Below, piece by piece: positions 21,973-33,999 of a DNA stretch of 64,000 bases. The position numbers were made by a program, and so were the translations under genes. The notes below the pieces were generated by a model that had not been told where the DNA came from, made no database searches, and saw only the letters and a list, made by a program, of their open reading frames with translations. The DNA lies in the NCBI RefSeq assembly GCF_019880205.1, contig NZ_CP082292.1:2666001-2730000 (forward strand), given 5' to 3'. Origin of the DNA: Pantoea alfalfae. Its GTDB lineage: Bacteria; Pseudomonadota; Gammaproteobacteria; Enterobacterales; Enterobacteriaceae. Position 1 is the stretch's first letter; each line of letters opens with the position of its first letter.

Positions 21973-22467
21973 TCAGCGAGTTTTGATAACCAGTCGATTG
22001 CTCTGTTTGACCTCTTCCATCACCACATAAGTTCGCGTGTCGTTTACGCCCGGCAGGCGCAACAGGGTTTCACCCAGCAGCTTACGATAGGCAGACATAT
22101 CAGGTACGCGCGTTTTCAGCAGGTAGTCGAAATCACCAGAAACGAGGTGACACTCTTGAGTTTCCTCAAGTTTTTGCACAGCGGCGTTAAATTGCTCAAA
22201 CACATCCGGCGCACCACGATTCAGAGTAATCTCAACGAATACCAGCAGAGAGGCATCCAGATAGTGCGGGTTTAACTGCGCGGTGTAACCAAGAATAAAT
22301 CCCTGGCGTTCGAGACGGCGTACACGCTCAAGACATGGCGTAGGCGATAAGCCTACGCGTTTGGAAAGCTCTACGTTTGAAATGCGACCATCTTTCTGAA
22401 GTTCATTCAGAATGTTCCTGTCAATTCTGTCGAGGTCTTTCCCGGGGCGTTTCTTATTGTCTACCAT
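21973..22467 (-). CDS. lrp: Leucine-responsive regulatory protein
   Basis: Lrp is a global feast/famine regulator that senses leucine and wraps DNA as octamers and hexadecamers. The 164-residue protein is nearly identical to E. coli Lrp: N-terminal helix-turn-helix (ISNVELSKRVGLSPTPCLERVRRLE, residues about 29-53) and C-terminal RAM domain with the GDFDYLLK leucine-binding segment. The ATG at 22467 gives the conserved start MVDNKKRPGKDLDR; an upstream in-frame ATG at 22506 is not conserved. It is transcribed away from trxB and reads towards ftsK. Confidence 0.99.
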   Translation of the reverse strand: MVDNKKRPGKDLDRIDRNILNELQKDGRISNVELSKRVGLSPTPCLERVRRLERQGFILGYTAQLNPHYLDASLLVFVEITLNRGAPDVFEQFNAAVQKLEETQECHLVSGDFDYLLKTRVPDMSAYRKLLGETLLRLPGVNDTRTYVVMEEVKQSNRLVIKTR

Positions 22468-23956
<1,489 letters not shown>

Positions 23957-23985
23957 GTTGTTAACCCTCTGATCTCAAATATTCC

Positions 23986-24014
23986 AGGCGACGGTTTTTC
24001 CGTCGCCTTTTTTA
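23986..24014 (+). terminator. Terminator of trxB
   Basis: A 9-bp GC-rich stem (23986-23994 with 24000-24008) with a T-rich loop is followed by a run of T. It separates trxB from cydDC. Confidence 0.93.
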
Positions 24015-24099
24015 TAGCTCTCATGCTAGATTCTGGCGCCTGAAGAGATGGAAATGTCTTTCCATTTTCCCCTGTCACCGACATTTAGTATGGTCTCGC

Positions 24100-25869
24100 A
24101 TGGACAAATCGCGGCAGCAGCATCTTACCCGCTGGCTTCGTCAGCAACGTCGTTTCGCCGGTCGCTGGTTGCGGCTCAACACGCTGCTGGGCATGGTAAG
24201 TGCCCTGCTGATCATTGCCCAGTCTGGTTTACTGGCCTCGCTGCTGCAGGCGCTGATCGTTGACCAGCAACCGCGTGAAGCACTGACGGTCAGTATCCTG
24301 CTGTTACTGCTTTGCTTCGTACTGCGCGCCCTGATTAACTATGCCCGTGAACTGACCGGCTATCGTGCCGGGCAGGCTATCCGTCAGGCGTTACGTCAGC
24401 AGGTCTTAGACCGGTTGTCTGCGCTGGGCCCGGCGTGGATACAGGGGAAACCAGCCGGGAGCTGGGCGACTCTGCTGCTGGAGCAGATCGAAGAGATGCA
24501 GGAGTATTACGCCCGCTATCTGCCGCAGATGACGCTGGCGGTGCTCATCCCCTGCTGCATTCTGCTGACTGTTTTTCCGCTGAACTGGACCGCGGGTCTG
24601 ATCCTGTTTGCCACTGCGCCGTTGATTCCGCTGTTTATGGCGCTGGTCGGCATGGGTGCGGCCGAGGCCAATCGCCGCAACTTCCTGGTGCTGGCCCGCC
24701 TGAGCGGTAACTTTCTCGACCGTCTGCGCGGCAGAGAAACGCTGCGGCTGTTTCATCGTGGTGAAGCAGAGCAGCAGGCGGTTGCCGACGCCACCACCGA
24801 TTTTCGCCAGCGCACCATGGATGTGCTGCGTTTAGCGTTTCTCTCCTCCGCCGTGCTGGAGTTTTTTGCCTCGTTAGCCATTGCTGTGGTAGCCGTCTAT
24901 TTTGGCTTCTCCTATCTGGGCGAATTGCATTTCGGTGATTATGGCCACGGCGTGACGCTGTTTGCCGGGTTCCTGGTTTTGATCCTCGCCCCGGAATTTT
25001 TCCAGCCACTGCGCGATCTCGGCGCGTTCTATCATGCCAAAGCCCAGGCGGTCGGCGGTGCCGATGCACTTGAAGCCTTTATGCAGGCGACGCCCGACGT
25101 TATCCGGCAGGATGGCCCGCAGCCTTTCACTGCCGAGCGCGCAATCTCACTTGTCGCCGATGATCTGCGAGTCTGCGCGCCCGATGGCCAGGTGCTGTGC
25201 GGCCCGCTCACCTTTACCATCGCTGCGGGTGAGCAGATTGCGCTGGTCGGTCAAAGCGGGGCCGGTAAAACGGCCCTGATGAACGCCCTGCTCGGTTTCC
25301 TGCCTTATCAGGGCTCGCTGAAGGCGAATGGCGTTGAACTGCGTGATATACGACGGAGTGACTGGCATCAGCAGCTTAGCTGGGTAGGACAGAACCCGCA
25401 GTTACCGGCAAGCACCTTGCGCGACAATATCGTAATGAATGCTGCCTGGGACGGCGAGCGCTTTGCAACGCTGCTGGAATCGTGCGGCATTAATGAGTTC
25501 CTGCCTCGTCTGCCCAGGGGCATTGAAACCCAGCCCGGCGATGGTGGTCATCAGCTGTCGGTGGGTCAGGCACAGCGAGTGGCGGTCGCACGCGCGCTCT
25601 ATAAATCCTCACATTTATTGCTGCTTGATGAACCGGCAGCCAGCCTGGATGCACTCAGCGAACGTCATGTCATGGTGGCCCTGAACCAGGCGGCTGCCCG
25701 CCAGACCACGCTGATGATTACTCATCAGATTGATACGCTGAGTCGCTGGCAGACCCTCTGGGTGATGGAGGCGGGTAAGCTGGTGCAACAGGGTAACTGG
25801 CAGCAGCTGTCGCAACAGCCTGGTCCCTTCAGTGAGATGCTGAAGCATCGTCAACAGGAGATTCGCTGA
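24100..25869 (+). CDS. cydD: Glutathione/cysteine ABC exporter subunit CydD
   Basis: CydD pairs with CydC in the inner membrane to export cysteine and glutathione (heme has also been proposed), which is needed for assembly of cytochrome bd and periplasmic c-type cytochromes. The 589 residues comprise six membrane helices (to about residue 310) and an ATPase domain with Walker A GQSGAGKT, signature LSVGQAQRVAVARAL and Walker B LLLLDEPAASLD. The start matches the conserved N(D)KSRQ-LTRWL N-terminus, but no clear Shine-Dalgarno precedes it. The stop overlaps the cydC start (TGATG), indicating translational coupling. Confidence 0.97.
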   Translation: MDKSRQQHLTRWLRQQRRFAGRWLRLNTLLGMVSALLIIAQSGLLASLLQALIVDQQPREALTVSILLLLLCFVLRALINYARELTGYRAGQAIRQALRQQVLDRLSALGPAWIQGKPAGSWATLLLEQIEEMQEYYARYLPQMTLAVLIPCCILLTVFPLNWTAGLILFATAPLIPLFMALVGMGAAEANRRNFLVLARLSGNFLDRLRGRETLRLFHRGEAEQQAVADATTDFRQRTMDVLRLAFLSSAVLEFFASLAIAVVAVYFGFSYLGELHFGDYGHGVTLFAGFLVLILAPEFFQPLRDLGAFYHAKAQAVGGADALEAFMQATPDVIRQDGPQPFTAERAISLVADDLRVCAPDGQVLCGPLTFTIAAGEQIALVGQSGAGKTALMNALLGFLPYQGSLKANGVELRDIRRSDWHQQLSWVGQNPQLPASTLRDNIVMNAAWDGERFATLLESCGINEFLPRLPRGIETQPGDGGHQLSVGQAQRVAVARALYKSSHLLLLDEPAASLDALSERHVMVALNQAAARQTTLMITHQIDTLSRWQTLWVMEAGKLVQQGNWQQLSQQPGPFSEMLKHRQQEIR

Positions 25870-27599
25870 TGTCAGCCTTGCGTCCTTTTCTTCGTCTCTG
25901 GCTGCGCCACCCTTTCCGTCTTGCGCTGGGCATTGTGCTGGCGATTGTTACCCTGCTGGCCAGCATCAGCCTGCTGACCCTGTCAGGCTGGTTTCTTGCC
26001 GCATCGTCAGTGGCAGGCGTAGCAGGCCTCTATACCTTCAATTATATGCTGCCCGCGGCAGGCGTCCGTGGTGCAGCGATCATCCGCACTGCCGCACGCT
26101 ATGCTGAACGTCTGGTCAGCCATGATGCGACATTCAGAGTGCTTCAGCATCTGCGTGTCCACACCTTCAGCCGCCTTATGGCGCTTTCGCCAGAGCAGCT
26201 GTTGCAGTTCCGCCAGGCGGACCTGCTCAACCGTTTTGTGGCCGATGTTGATACGCTGGATCATCTCTATCTGCGCGTCATTTCGCCGCTGCTTGGCGCA
26301 TTTTTGGTGATAGTGGTAGTCACCGTCGGGATGAGTTTTATTAATATTCCGCTGGCACTGACGCTGGGCGGTATCATGCTGAGTACGCTGATTCTGATGC
26401 CGTCGCTATTTTATCGTCTGGGCTCACCGGCAGGCATCGCGATTGCCCACGGACGCGCCCGCTGGCGCTTGCAGCTGATGCAGTGGCTGGCGGCGCAGGC
26501 TGAACTTACGTTATATGGGGCCTCGCAGGGCTGGCGTCAGCAACTTGACGAAGATGAACGGCGCTGGCAGCAGGCACAGAGCCAGCAACAGCGTTTACAG
26601 GCCGCCGCCCAGAGCCTGCTGCTGCTGATCAGCGGCATAACCGTAACCCTGCTGCTCTGGCTTGGTGCTGCGACAATCAGAGAACAGCAGTTACCCGGCT
26701 CGCTGATTGCGCTGGTCGTGTTCTGCGCTCTTGCCGCCTTTGAGGCGCTGGCACCGGTTGCAGGGGCTTTTCTGCCTATGTCGCAGGTGACAACTGCCGC
26801 GCATCGGGTTAATGACATTATCGATCAGTCACCCGCTATCACCTTCCCGGCAAGGTCAGACGCCCGGTCAGGACCGCTCTGCATCAATATTGATCGGCTC
26901 GACTTTAGCTACCCCGACCGTCCGGATAAGGTACTCAACAGCTGTACCCTGCAGGTGGCCGCGGGTGAACATATTGCGCTACTGGGACCGACCGGCTGCG
27001 GAAAATCGACGCTACTGGCGCTGCTGACCCGCGCTCGTGAGAGCCAGCACGGTGTCATCAGCCTGAATGATCTGCCGATTACCGCCTGGTCAGAGTCCGC
27101 GTTGCGCCAGCGTATCAGCGTGGTGACGCAGCGGGTTCACCTCTTCAGCCAGAGCCTGCGCGATAATCTGCTGCTGGCCTGCCCCGATGCCACTGATAAG
27201 CAGCTATGCCGCGTTCTGAACGACGTTGGCCTGCAACGCCTGCTTGAGAATCAGGAAGGATTAAACGCCTGGATGGGCGAAGGGGGTCGCCCGCTTTCCG
27301 GCGGCGAACTGCGTCGGCTGGCGCTGGCGCGTGCGTTACTGCACGACGGCGATCTCTGGCTGCTGGATGAGCCCACCGAAGGGCTGGATGCCACCACCGA
27401 GCAACATATTCTTGCCCTGCTGCAACGGCTGACTGCCGGAAAAACCATGCTTATGGTCACTCACCGGCTGAGTGGCCTGGAACAGATGGATCGCATCTGC
27501 GTGATGGATAATGGCGCGATTGTTGAGCAGGGCAGTCATGCGGAATTAATCTCAAAAGCAGGGCGCTACTGGCGTTTCCGGCAGCGTATTGCGTTATAG
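25869..27599 (+). CDS. cydC: Glutathione/cysteine ABC exporter subunit CydC
   Basis: This is the second half of the CydDC heterodimer, 576 residues against 573 in E. coli. Six helices up to about residue 300 are followed by the ATPase domain: Walker A GPTGCGKS, signature PLSGGELRRLALARALL, Walker B LWLLDEPTEGLD. The ATG overlaps the cydD stop by one base. Both ATP sites in the dimer appear intact. The 33-bp gap to aat without a terminator suggests aat can be read from the same transcript. Confidence 0.97.
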   Translation: MSALRPFLRLWLRHPFRLALGIVLAIVTLLASISLLTLSGWFLAASSVAGVAGLYTFNYMLPAAGVRGAAIIRTAARYAERLVSHDATFRVLQHLRVHTFSRLMALSPEQLLQFRQADLLNRFVADVDTLDHLYLRVISPLLGAFLVIVVVTVGMSFINIPLALTLGGIMLSTLILMPSLFYRLGSPAGIAIAHGRARWRLQLMQWLAAQAELTLYGASQGWRQQLDEDERRWQQAQSQQQRLQAAAQSLLLLISGITVTLLLWLGAATIREQQLPGSLIALVVFCALAAFEALAPVAGAFLPMSQVTTAAHRVNDIIDQSPAITFPARSDARSGPLCINIDRLDFSYPDRPDKVLNSCTLQVAAGEHIALLGPTGCGKSTLLALLTRARESQHGVISLNDLPITAWSESALRQRISVVTQRVHLFSQSLRDNLLLACPDATDKQLCRVLNDVGLQRLLENQEGLNAWMGEGGRPLSGGELRRLALARALLHDGDLWLLDEPTEGLDATTEQHILALLQRLTAGKTMLMVTHRLSGLEQMDRICVMDNGAIVEQGSHAELISKAGRYWRFRQRIAL

Positions 27600-27632
27600 T
27601 CTTAGCGAAATGCCGATGAGTAACATAACGCG

Positions 27633-28325
27633 ATGAGACTGGTACAACTGTCACGGGAATCTCTGATCTTTCCCCCGCCGGAGATGGCGCTGCGTGAGCC
27701 AAATGGCCTGCTGGCCATGGGCGGTGATCTCTCCCCTGCCCGATTACTTAACGCTTATCAGCACGGTATCTTTCCGTGGTTTTCGCCCGGCGATCCCATT
27801 CTCTGGTGGTCGCCCGATCCCCGGGCCGTCCTGCTGCCTGAGCAGTTTCATCTCAGTCGTAGCATGAAGCGTTTTCACAGTCGTTCACCTTATCGGGTAA
27901 CAATGAACGAGTCCTTTGCCGAGGTCCTTGAGGGCTGCGCAAGCGGTCGCGAGGAAGGCACCTGGATTACCTTTGAGATGAAGCGTGCCTGGTTACGACT
28001 GTATGAACTGGGCCACGCGCACTCGATCGAGGTGTGGGATGAACATCAGCTGGTGGGTGGCATGTACGGGCTGGCGATGGGGCAAATCTTCTGCGGTGAA
28101 TCGATGTTCAGCCGTCAGCAGAATGCATCAAAAACAGCACTTTGGGTCTTTTGTCAGCATTTCGTCCGACATCAGGGCCGACTGGTGGATTGTCAGGTAC
28201 TTAATCCCCATACCGCCTCGCTGGGTGCGCAGGAGATCCCGCGCGCGGATTATCTGCAATATGTGCAAAGCCTTGCTTACCAGCCGGTCAGCGATGGCTG
28301 CTGGCAGACACAAACGCTTTTTTAG
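27633..28325 (+). CDS. aat: Leucyl/phenylalanyl-tRNA-protein transferase
   Basis: Aat adds Leu or Phe from aminoacyl-tRNA to the N-terminus of proteins beginning with Arg or Lys, creating N-degrons read by ClpS-ClpAP. The 230-residue protein has the signature [20 protein letters not shown] near residues 45-64 and the GNAT-like C-terminal part with [18 protein letters not shown]. ClpA and ClpS, which use its products, are encoded 650 bp downstream on the other strand. Confidence 0.97.
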   Translation: MRLVQLSRESLIFPPPEMALREPNGLLAMGGDLSPARLLNAYQHGIFPWFSPGDPILWWSPDPRAVLLPEQFHLSRSMKRFHSRSPYRVTMNESFAEVLEGCASGREEGTWITFEMKRAWLRLYELGHAHSIEVWDEHQLVGGMYGLAMGQIFCGESMFSRQQNASKTALWVFCQHFVRHQGRLVDCQVLNPHTASLGAQEIPRADYLQYVQSLAYQPVSDGCWQTQTLF

Positions 28326-28889
<564 letters not shown>

Positions 28890-28925
28890 TTTGCAGTAAT
28901 CTCATCGCTCTGCATATTGCAGCGA

Positions 28926-28958
28926 AAAAAAAGGCCGGATTTTAATCCGGCCTTTTTC
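28926..28958. terminator. Bidirectional terminator infA / clpA
   Basis: A stem of about 12 bp (AAGGCCGGATT with AATCCGGCCTT), flanked by A and T runs, lies between the convergent stops. Confidence 0.93.
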
Positions 28959-28975
28959 ACATCTGTAGCAGGTGA

Positions 28976-31252
28976 TTAATGCACAGTGCCTTCGGTTTTG
29001 CGTTTTTCAGCACTCAGGAAGTGATAGGTCAGTTCACCTTTCTCACGATCCAGCGCGACTGATACTGAGCCGCCATCCACCAGCGAACCAAACAGCAGTT
29101 CATTAGCTAACGGTTTCTTCAGGCTGTCCTGTACGGTGCGCGCCATCGGACGTGCGCCCATCGCTTTGTCATAGCCCTTCTCAGCCAGCCAGTCACGCGC
29201 TTCATCACTGACTTCCAGCGATACGCCTTTCGCATCCAGCTGCGCCTGCAACTCGACAATAAACTTGTCGACCACCTGATGGATCACCGCTGGGGACAGG
29301 TGACTGAACCAGATAATGTTGTCGAGACGGTTACGAAACTCTGGCGTAAAGATCTTTTTGATCTCCTCCATCGCATCGGTGCTGTTGTCCTGATGAATCA
29401 GGCCAATCGACTTACGTTCAGTTTCACGTACACCGGCGTTGGTGGTCATGACCAGTACCACGTTGCGGAAGTCCGCTTTGCGACCATTGTTGTCGGTCAG
29501 CATACCGTTATCCATTACCTGCAGTAGCAGGTTGAAGACATCCGGGTGTGCTTTCTCAATCTCATCCAGTAACACCACCGCATGAGGATGCTTAATCACG
29601 GCATCCGTCAGCAGGCCGCCCTGATCAAAGCCGACATAACCCGGAGGCGCACCAATCAAACGGCTGACGGTGTGACGCTCCATATACTCGGACATATCAA
29701 AGCGCAGCAGCTCAATACCCAGCGCTTTCGCCAGCTGCACGGTGACTTCCGTTTTACCGACCCCAGTAGGCCCGGCAAACAGGAAGGAACCGACCGGCTT
29801 ACGATCCTGACCCAGACCTGCACGGCTCATTTTGATCGCTTCCGTCAGCGCCTCAATGGCGTTGTCCTGACCAAACACCAGCATCTTCAGGCGATCGCCC
29901 AGATTTTTCAGCGTATCGCGGTCGCTTGCTGACACGCTTTGCTCAGGAATACGGGCAATACGGGCCACCACAGTTTCAATGTCAGAGACGTTGATGGTTT
30001 TCTTGCGCTTACTGGCTGGCATCAGGCGCGCACGCGCACCCGCTTCATCAATCACATCAATCGCCTTGTCAGGCAGATGACGGTCGTTGATATATTTCAC
30101 CGCCAGTTCCACCGCTGCGCGCACCGCTTTCGCGGTATAGCGCACATCGTGATGCGCTTCGTACTTGGTCTTCAGGCCATTCAGGATCTGCACGGTCTCT
30201 TCAGGTGAAGGCTCCGTGATATCGATCTTCTGGAAGCGACGCGCCAGGGCACGGTCTTTTTCAAAGATGTTGCTGAATTCCTGATAGGTGGTGGAACCCA
30301 TCACCCGAATCTTGCCAGAGGAAAGAAGAGGTTTGATCAGGTTCGCCGCATCGACCTGGCCGCCGGACGCGGCACCCGCACCAATGATGGTATGGATTTC
30401 ATCGATAAACAGAATGCTGTGTTCGTCCTGCTCCAGCTGCTTCAGCAGCGCTTTAAAACGTTTTTCAAAGTCACCACGGTATTTGGTGCCCGCCAGCAAT
30501 GAACCGATATCCAGCGAGTAGATGGTGCAGTCTTTCATCACTTCCGGTACATCGCCCTGCTCGATACGCCAGGCGAGGCCTTCTGCAATAGCGGTTTTAC
30601 CCACACCCGATTCACCCACCAGCAGCGGGTTGTTTTTACGACGACGGCACAGCACCTGAATGGTACGTTCCAGCTCTTTATCGCGACCAATCAGTGGATC
30701 GATACCACCGACGCGAGCAAGCTGATTAAGATTGGTGGTGAAGTTTTCCATACGATCCTCCCCGCCTGCTTGCTCTTCGTTAACCGGATTTTCAGCGCCT
30801 GGCGCCTGGCCCGGTTCGTCTTTGCGCGTACCGTGAGAGATGAAATTCACCACATCAAGGCGGCTGACTTCATGTTTGCGTAACAGATAGGCCGCTTGCG
30901 ACTCCTGCTCGCTGAAGATGGCGACCAGCACATTTGCCCCGGTGACTTCGCTGCGACCGGATGACTGGACATGGAAAACCGCACGCTGCAGGACGCGCTG
31001 GAAGCTGAGCGTCGGTTGAGTGTCACGCTCCTCTTCGCTGGCGGGCAGCACCGGTGTGGTTTGTTCGATGAAGGCTTCGAGTTCCTGCCGCAGAGCCACA
31101 ATATCCACCGTACAGGCTTCCAATGCCTCTCTGGCCGACGGGTTACTGAGCAACGCCAGTAACAGATGCTCGACGGTCATAAACTCATGACGGTGCTCAC
31201 GCGCTCTGGCGAAAGCCATATTTAAACTGAGTTCCAGTTCTTGATTGAGCAT
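28976..31252 (-). CDS. clpA: ATP-dependent Clp protease ATP-binding subunit ClpA
   Basis: ClpA is the AAA+ unfoldase that feeds substrates into ClpP. The 758 residues match E. coli. The N-domain (1-140) binds ClpS; D1 has Walker A GESGVGKT near 214 and D2 has GPTGVGKT near 495. The IGL loop that docks onto ClpP is present (RKSIGLIH, near 617). clpA lies 52 bp behind clpS on the same strand, so adaptor and unfoldase are probably co-transcribed; clpP is not in this window. Confidence 0.99.
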   Translation of the reverse strand: MLNQELELSLNMAFARAREHRHEFMTVEHLLLALLSNPSAREALEACTVDIVALRQELEAFIEQTTPVLPASEEERDTQPTLSFQRVLQRAVFHVQSSGRSEVTGANVLVAIFSEQESQAAYLLRKHEVSRLDVVNFISHGTRKDEPGQAPGAENPVNEEQAGGEDRMENFTTNLNQLARVGGIDPLIGRDKELERTIQVLCRRRKNNPLLVGESGVGKTAIAEGLAWRIEQGDVPEVMKDCTIYSLDIGSLLAGTKYRGDFEKRFKALLKQLEQDEHSILFIDEIHTIIGAGAASGGQVDAANLIKPLLSSGKIRVMGSTTYQEFSNIFEKDRALARRFQKIDITEPSPEETVQILNGLKTKYEAHHDVRYTAKAVRAAVELAVKYINDRHLPDKAIDVIDEAGARARLMPASKRKKTINVSDIETVVARIARIPEQSVSASDRDTLKNLGDRLKMLVFGQDNAIEALTEAIKMSRAGLGQDRKPVGSFLFAGPTGVGKTEVTVQLAKALGIELLRFDMSEYMERHTVSRLIGAPPGYVGFDQGGLLTDAVIKHPHAVVLLDEIEKAHPDVFNLLLQVMDNGMLTDNNGRKADFRNVVLVMTTNAGVRETERKSIGLIHQDNSTDAMEEIKKIFTPEFRNRLDNIIWFSHLSPAVIHQVVDKFIVELQAQLDAKGVSLEVSDEARDWLAEKGYDKAMGARPMARTVQDSLKKPLANELLFGSLVDGGSVSVALDREKGELTYHFLSAEKRKTEGTVH

Positions 31253-31304
31253 TAGGCACCTCCCCCAATTATCGCCCTTACCAGTTTCCTATATGGAGAC
31301 GGGT

Positions 31305-31625
31305 TCAGGCTTTTTCCAGCGTACACAGCAACGGATGATGATTTTCCCGCGCATAGTTGTTCACCTGGGCCGCTTTTGTTTCGGCGACTTCTGCAGTAAA
31401 TACACCACAGATCGCCTTGCCGTGATAGTGAACTTTCAACATCAGCTGCGTTGCACGTTCAACATCATAAGAAAAGAACTTTTGTACGACGTCAATAACA
31501 AATTCCATAGGTGTATAATCGTCATTATTCAGAATGACTTTATACATAGAAGGCGGCTTTAACCCTTCACGTACTTTGTCTTCGGCCAGATGTTCAAAGT
31601 TAAGCCAGTCGTTTGTGTTTGCCAT
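31305..31625 (-). CDS. clpS: ATP-dependent Clp protease adaptor ClpS
   Basis: ClpS recognises N-degron proteins (N-terminal Leu, Phe, Tyr, Trp) and hands them to ClpA. It has 106 residues. The substrate pocket is formed by [10 protein letters not shown] (N34-D36 region) and the conserved histidine of VHYHGKA. The flexible N-terminal tail needed to engage ClpA precedes KPPSMYKV. Upstream lies cspD on the opposite strand, the conserved arrangement. Confidence 0.99.
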   Translation of the reverse strand: MANTNDWLNFEHLAEDKVREGLKPPSMYKVILNNDDYTPMEFVIDVVQKFFSYDVERATQLMLKVHYHGKAICGVFTAEVAETKAAQVNNYARENHHPLLCTLEKA

Positions 31626-31940
31626 AGTGTTCCGTTGAGATTGTGCTTTAGCCTTTTAATGACTACATGTTGAGAGTTTAACATGCCTGTCAAGCTCCTG
31701 GTCGCTGCTGAAATTTTATTCAGAAATTCCCTTGCGCGACCTGCATCACAAAATTTCCAATAGCGTTAACCACCTCAAATTTTGATGATTTTTTCCCCAC
31801 CTGGCCCGGTGGTTTGCTTGACGCCGGCGGCGCTTTCTCTACATTCTACCTGCACAGGCTGATTGAGTTTTAATCAAATCAGACTCACAGCCTGTAAGAC
31901 CTCACCTACTTATAAAATGTCTTGCGAGGGAAGTAAAAGC
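31626..31940. other. Divergent region clpS / cspD
   Basis: This 315-bp gap contains the promoters of clpS (minus) and cspD (plus). A plausible cspD promoter is TTGACG (31818-31823), 16 bp, TACATT (31840-31845), giving a leader of about 90 nt. The stretch 31740-31800 has runs of A and T but no site that I can name. The E. coli macAB genes are not nearby. Confidence 0.45.
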
Positions 31941-32162
31941 ATGGAGACGGGCACAGTTAAATGGTTCAATAATTCCAAAGGCTTTGGCTTTATCTGTCCG
32001 GTTGGCGGTGGCGAAGATATTTTTGCACACTACTCCACCATTCAGATGGAAGGCTACCGCACGCTAAAGGCAGGCCAGCAGGTTCAGTTCGACGTGCATG
32101 AAGGCCCGAAAGGTAATCACGCCAGCCTCATCGTGCCGGTTGAGATACAGGCCGTGGCCTGA
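31941..32162 (+). CDS. cspD: Cold-shock-like protein CspD
   Basis: CspD is a single-stranded DNA-binding inhibitor of replication made in stationary phase, not a cold-shock protein despite the fold. The 73-residue protein carries RNP1 (KGFGFICP) and RNP2 (DIFAHYS). The ATG at 31941 gives METGTVKWFNNSKGFGF, in line with E. coli CspD, and has GAGGG upstream; the frame is open 78 bp further up but that part is not conserved. Lon degradation and stationary-phase control are known for the family, not shown here. Confidence 0.96.
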   Translation: METGTVKWFNNSKGFGFICPVGGGEDIFAHYSTIQMEGYRTLKAGQQVQFDVHEGPKGNHASLIVPVEIQAVA

Positions 32163-32191
32163 TACTTACCCCATCTCTGAACAGTGACCCA

Positions 32192-32222
32192 AAAATGCCA
32201 GCCAGTGCCGCTGGCATTTTCC
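32192..32222. terminator. Bidirectional terminator cspD / ybjD
   Basis: An 11-bp stem (32193-32203 with 32211-32221) flanked by A and T runs lies between the convergent stops. Confidence 0.9.
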
Positions 32223-32236
32223 TGTCTGAAGCAGAC

Positions 32237-33874
32237 TTAATCTGCCTGGCCCTGCGCCAGCCCAATCACCCGGGCAAACATCTCCCGTATTAACGGCGGG
32301 ATGGCTTCCGGCCCGCGTTCCGCCGCCGATGTCGCCACAGCGATCGCCAGTTCTGGCTTGGAGCTCTGGTGAATCGCTTTGGTAATAATACGCCTGGAAC
32401 TCATCGGAACGTTTAACGGCAGGTGCGCCATCTGATGATAGACATCCTGAAAACCCTGGTGATAGAGAAAATTCTCCATATCCAGTGCCGGTAACTGCGT
32501 CAGAAAACGCAGCTCAGGATCGCCGGGCTGTAACTGCGTGCGTGCCGTGCTGGCATATTTGTTACCCGCCTGATCGCCGTCTGTCAGCACATGCCAGGCG
32601 ATGCCCATGCGACGGGCAAACTTCAGCAGCGGCTTTAAGCCCGACTGAGCAAACTCAATTACCTTCACCCCTTCAGCCGCAAAGTTGTAACCGCACTGCT
32701 GTGCCAGCTCATTCATAATCCAGACTTCGGTTTCCCCCTCCACCAGCAGCCAGCAACGGGCAAACAGCGCCGCAGGCCGGTTGACACGAATATGGAAGCC
32801 AATGCGCCGGCTCTCTTCGGCACTCAGCCCTTCTGGCCCGATGCGCCAGGCGGCCACGCGCGAGGGACCGCGTACCAGACGACAGACGTTCTCTACCGGC
32901 ACCTGAGACAGAAGCTCAGCAGAATTGGTAGTGGCGATTTTTTGCAGCGGCAACAGCCTTAGCAGGTTCCACGCCACCGACAGCATAATCGGATGCAGCC
33001 GGGTTTCCGGATCTTCAATCAGCAGCAGCGGACGGGCATCAGCGGCCAGCGGGACGTCGCCTCGCGCCTCAATCAACAGGGTAAATATCTGCAGCAGAAT
33101 CAGCTGACGGCTGCGGGAGTCGGTTCCGGCTATCAGCTGATTGAGATGATCCAACGCCCGCCATCCCTTTTCCCCGTCGCGTGTCTGCGGATCCCGTGAC
33201 CTGAGTTCATTGCCCGCATCGGGCAACTGCACCAGAAAGTAGTGCTGCATCAGTTGCTGCATGGTCTTCAGCCCCTGTCGCAGCACCTCATCACTGAGCT
33301 GCTGGGGATGGTGCTCCAGATCGCGCGCCAGCGACGCCATGCCCGCCAGCACCTCAGGATGTGGAGTAGCCACAGGCGCACTGTTACGCGTCCGCTTACT
33401 AAAGCGCGCATCGCGCAGCCGCAGCACCGGATAGCGTTTCATCAACAGATCAATGGCCGCCGCGCAGTGCTGCTCTGGCAACAGCTGCGCGTTCACATCA
33501 ACGAAACGCCGTCGGGTTTCGATGCCGCTGTCACGCCAGGCCGCGCTGACGCTGTAATAAAGCCGACGCTGGCCCTGAGCATCGCGCTGCCAGAATGTCG
33601 AGAGCACAGCATCCGGGTCGCTGCCATCATCGCGAAAATGAAATACGATTGACAGACGGCGCATGGGATCGGCCACATCACCTGGGGTGAAATGGAAATC
33701 AGCCTGGGTAAAAACATAAGCTGGTTCATTGGGCGAAAGTAACAGGCTCAGGGCATCCAGCAGGCTGGATTTGCCCCAGGCATTCTCACCAATCAGCAGA
33801 TTAGTCCGGGTTAAAGGGAGTGAGAGCTTGTTGATGCCGCGGAAACCGCGAATATCGATATGTTCCAGAATCAT
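32237..33874 (-). CDS. ybjD: OLD-family ATP-dependent endonuclease-like protein YbjD
   Basis: The 545-residue protein joins an ABC-type ATPase (Walker A GENAWGKSS at 28-36, signature-like LSPNE, Walker B LLLIEDPETRLHP near 280) to a C-terminal Toprim nuclease domain (LLVEGETEVW, then LTDGDQAG). This is the OLD nuclease architecture; E. coli YbjD (552 residues) is the direct counterpart, with undefined biological role. Relatives act in phage exclusion and, with GajB, in Gabija defence. No UvrD-like partner is adjacent here, so it is a solitary class 1-type OLD protein. GAGGA precedes the ATG. Confidence 0.93.
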   Translation of the reverse strand: MILEHIDIRGFRGINKLSLPLTRTNLLIGENAWGKSSLLDALSLLLSPNEPAYVFTQADFHFTPGDVADPMRRLSIVFHFRDDGSDPDAVLSTFWQRDAQGQRRLYYSVSAAWRDSGIETRRRFVDVNAQLLPEQHCAAAIDLLMKRYPVLRLRDARFSKRTRNSAPVATPHPEVLAGMASLARDLEHHPQQLSDEVLRQGLKTMQQLMQHYFLVQLPDAGNELRSRDPQTRDGEKGWRALDHLNQLIAGTDSRSRQLILLQIFTLLIEARGDVPLAADARPLLLIEDPETRLHPIMLSVAWNLLRLLPLQKIATTNSAELLSQVPVENVCRLVRGPSRVAAWRIGPEGLSAEESRRIGFHIRVNRPAALFARCWLLVEGETEVWIMNELAQQCGYNFAAEGVKVIEFAQSGLKPLLKFARRMGIAWHVLTDGDQAGNKYASTARTQLQPGDPELRFLTQLPALDMENFLYHQGFQDVYHQMAHLPLNVPMSSRRIITKAIHQSSKPELAIAVATSAAERGPEAIPPLIREMFARVIGLAQGQAD

Positions 33875-33999
33875 AGGCGTCCGTCCTCAGGTTATAAACA
33901 GCATGGTTGCCGCCAGCGAACCGGTCAAGCTGCTATGGGGTTTACTCCGATACGCTTTTTCGCTAGCGTGTTGCCTCTTCCCCCATGGATGGCATTGAT

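Noticed and set aside
32237..33874. YbjD as a Gabija-like defence system
   Set aside because: Gabija needs an adjacent UvrD-like GajB; the neighbours are cspD and lysO, and the gene is the conserved ybjD orthologue.
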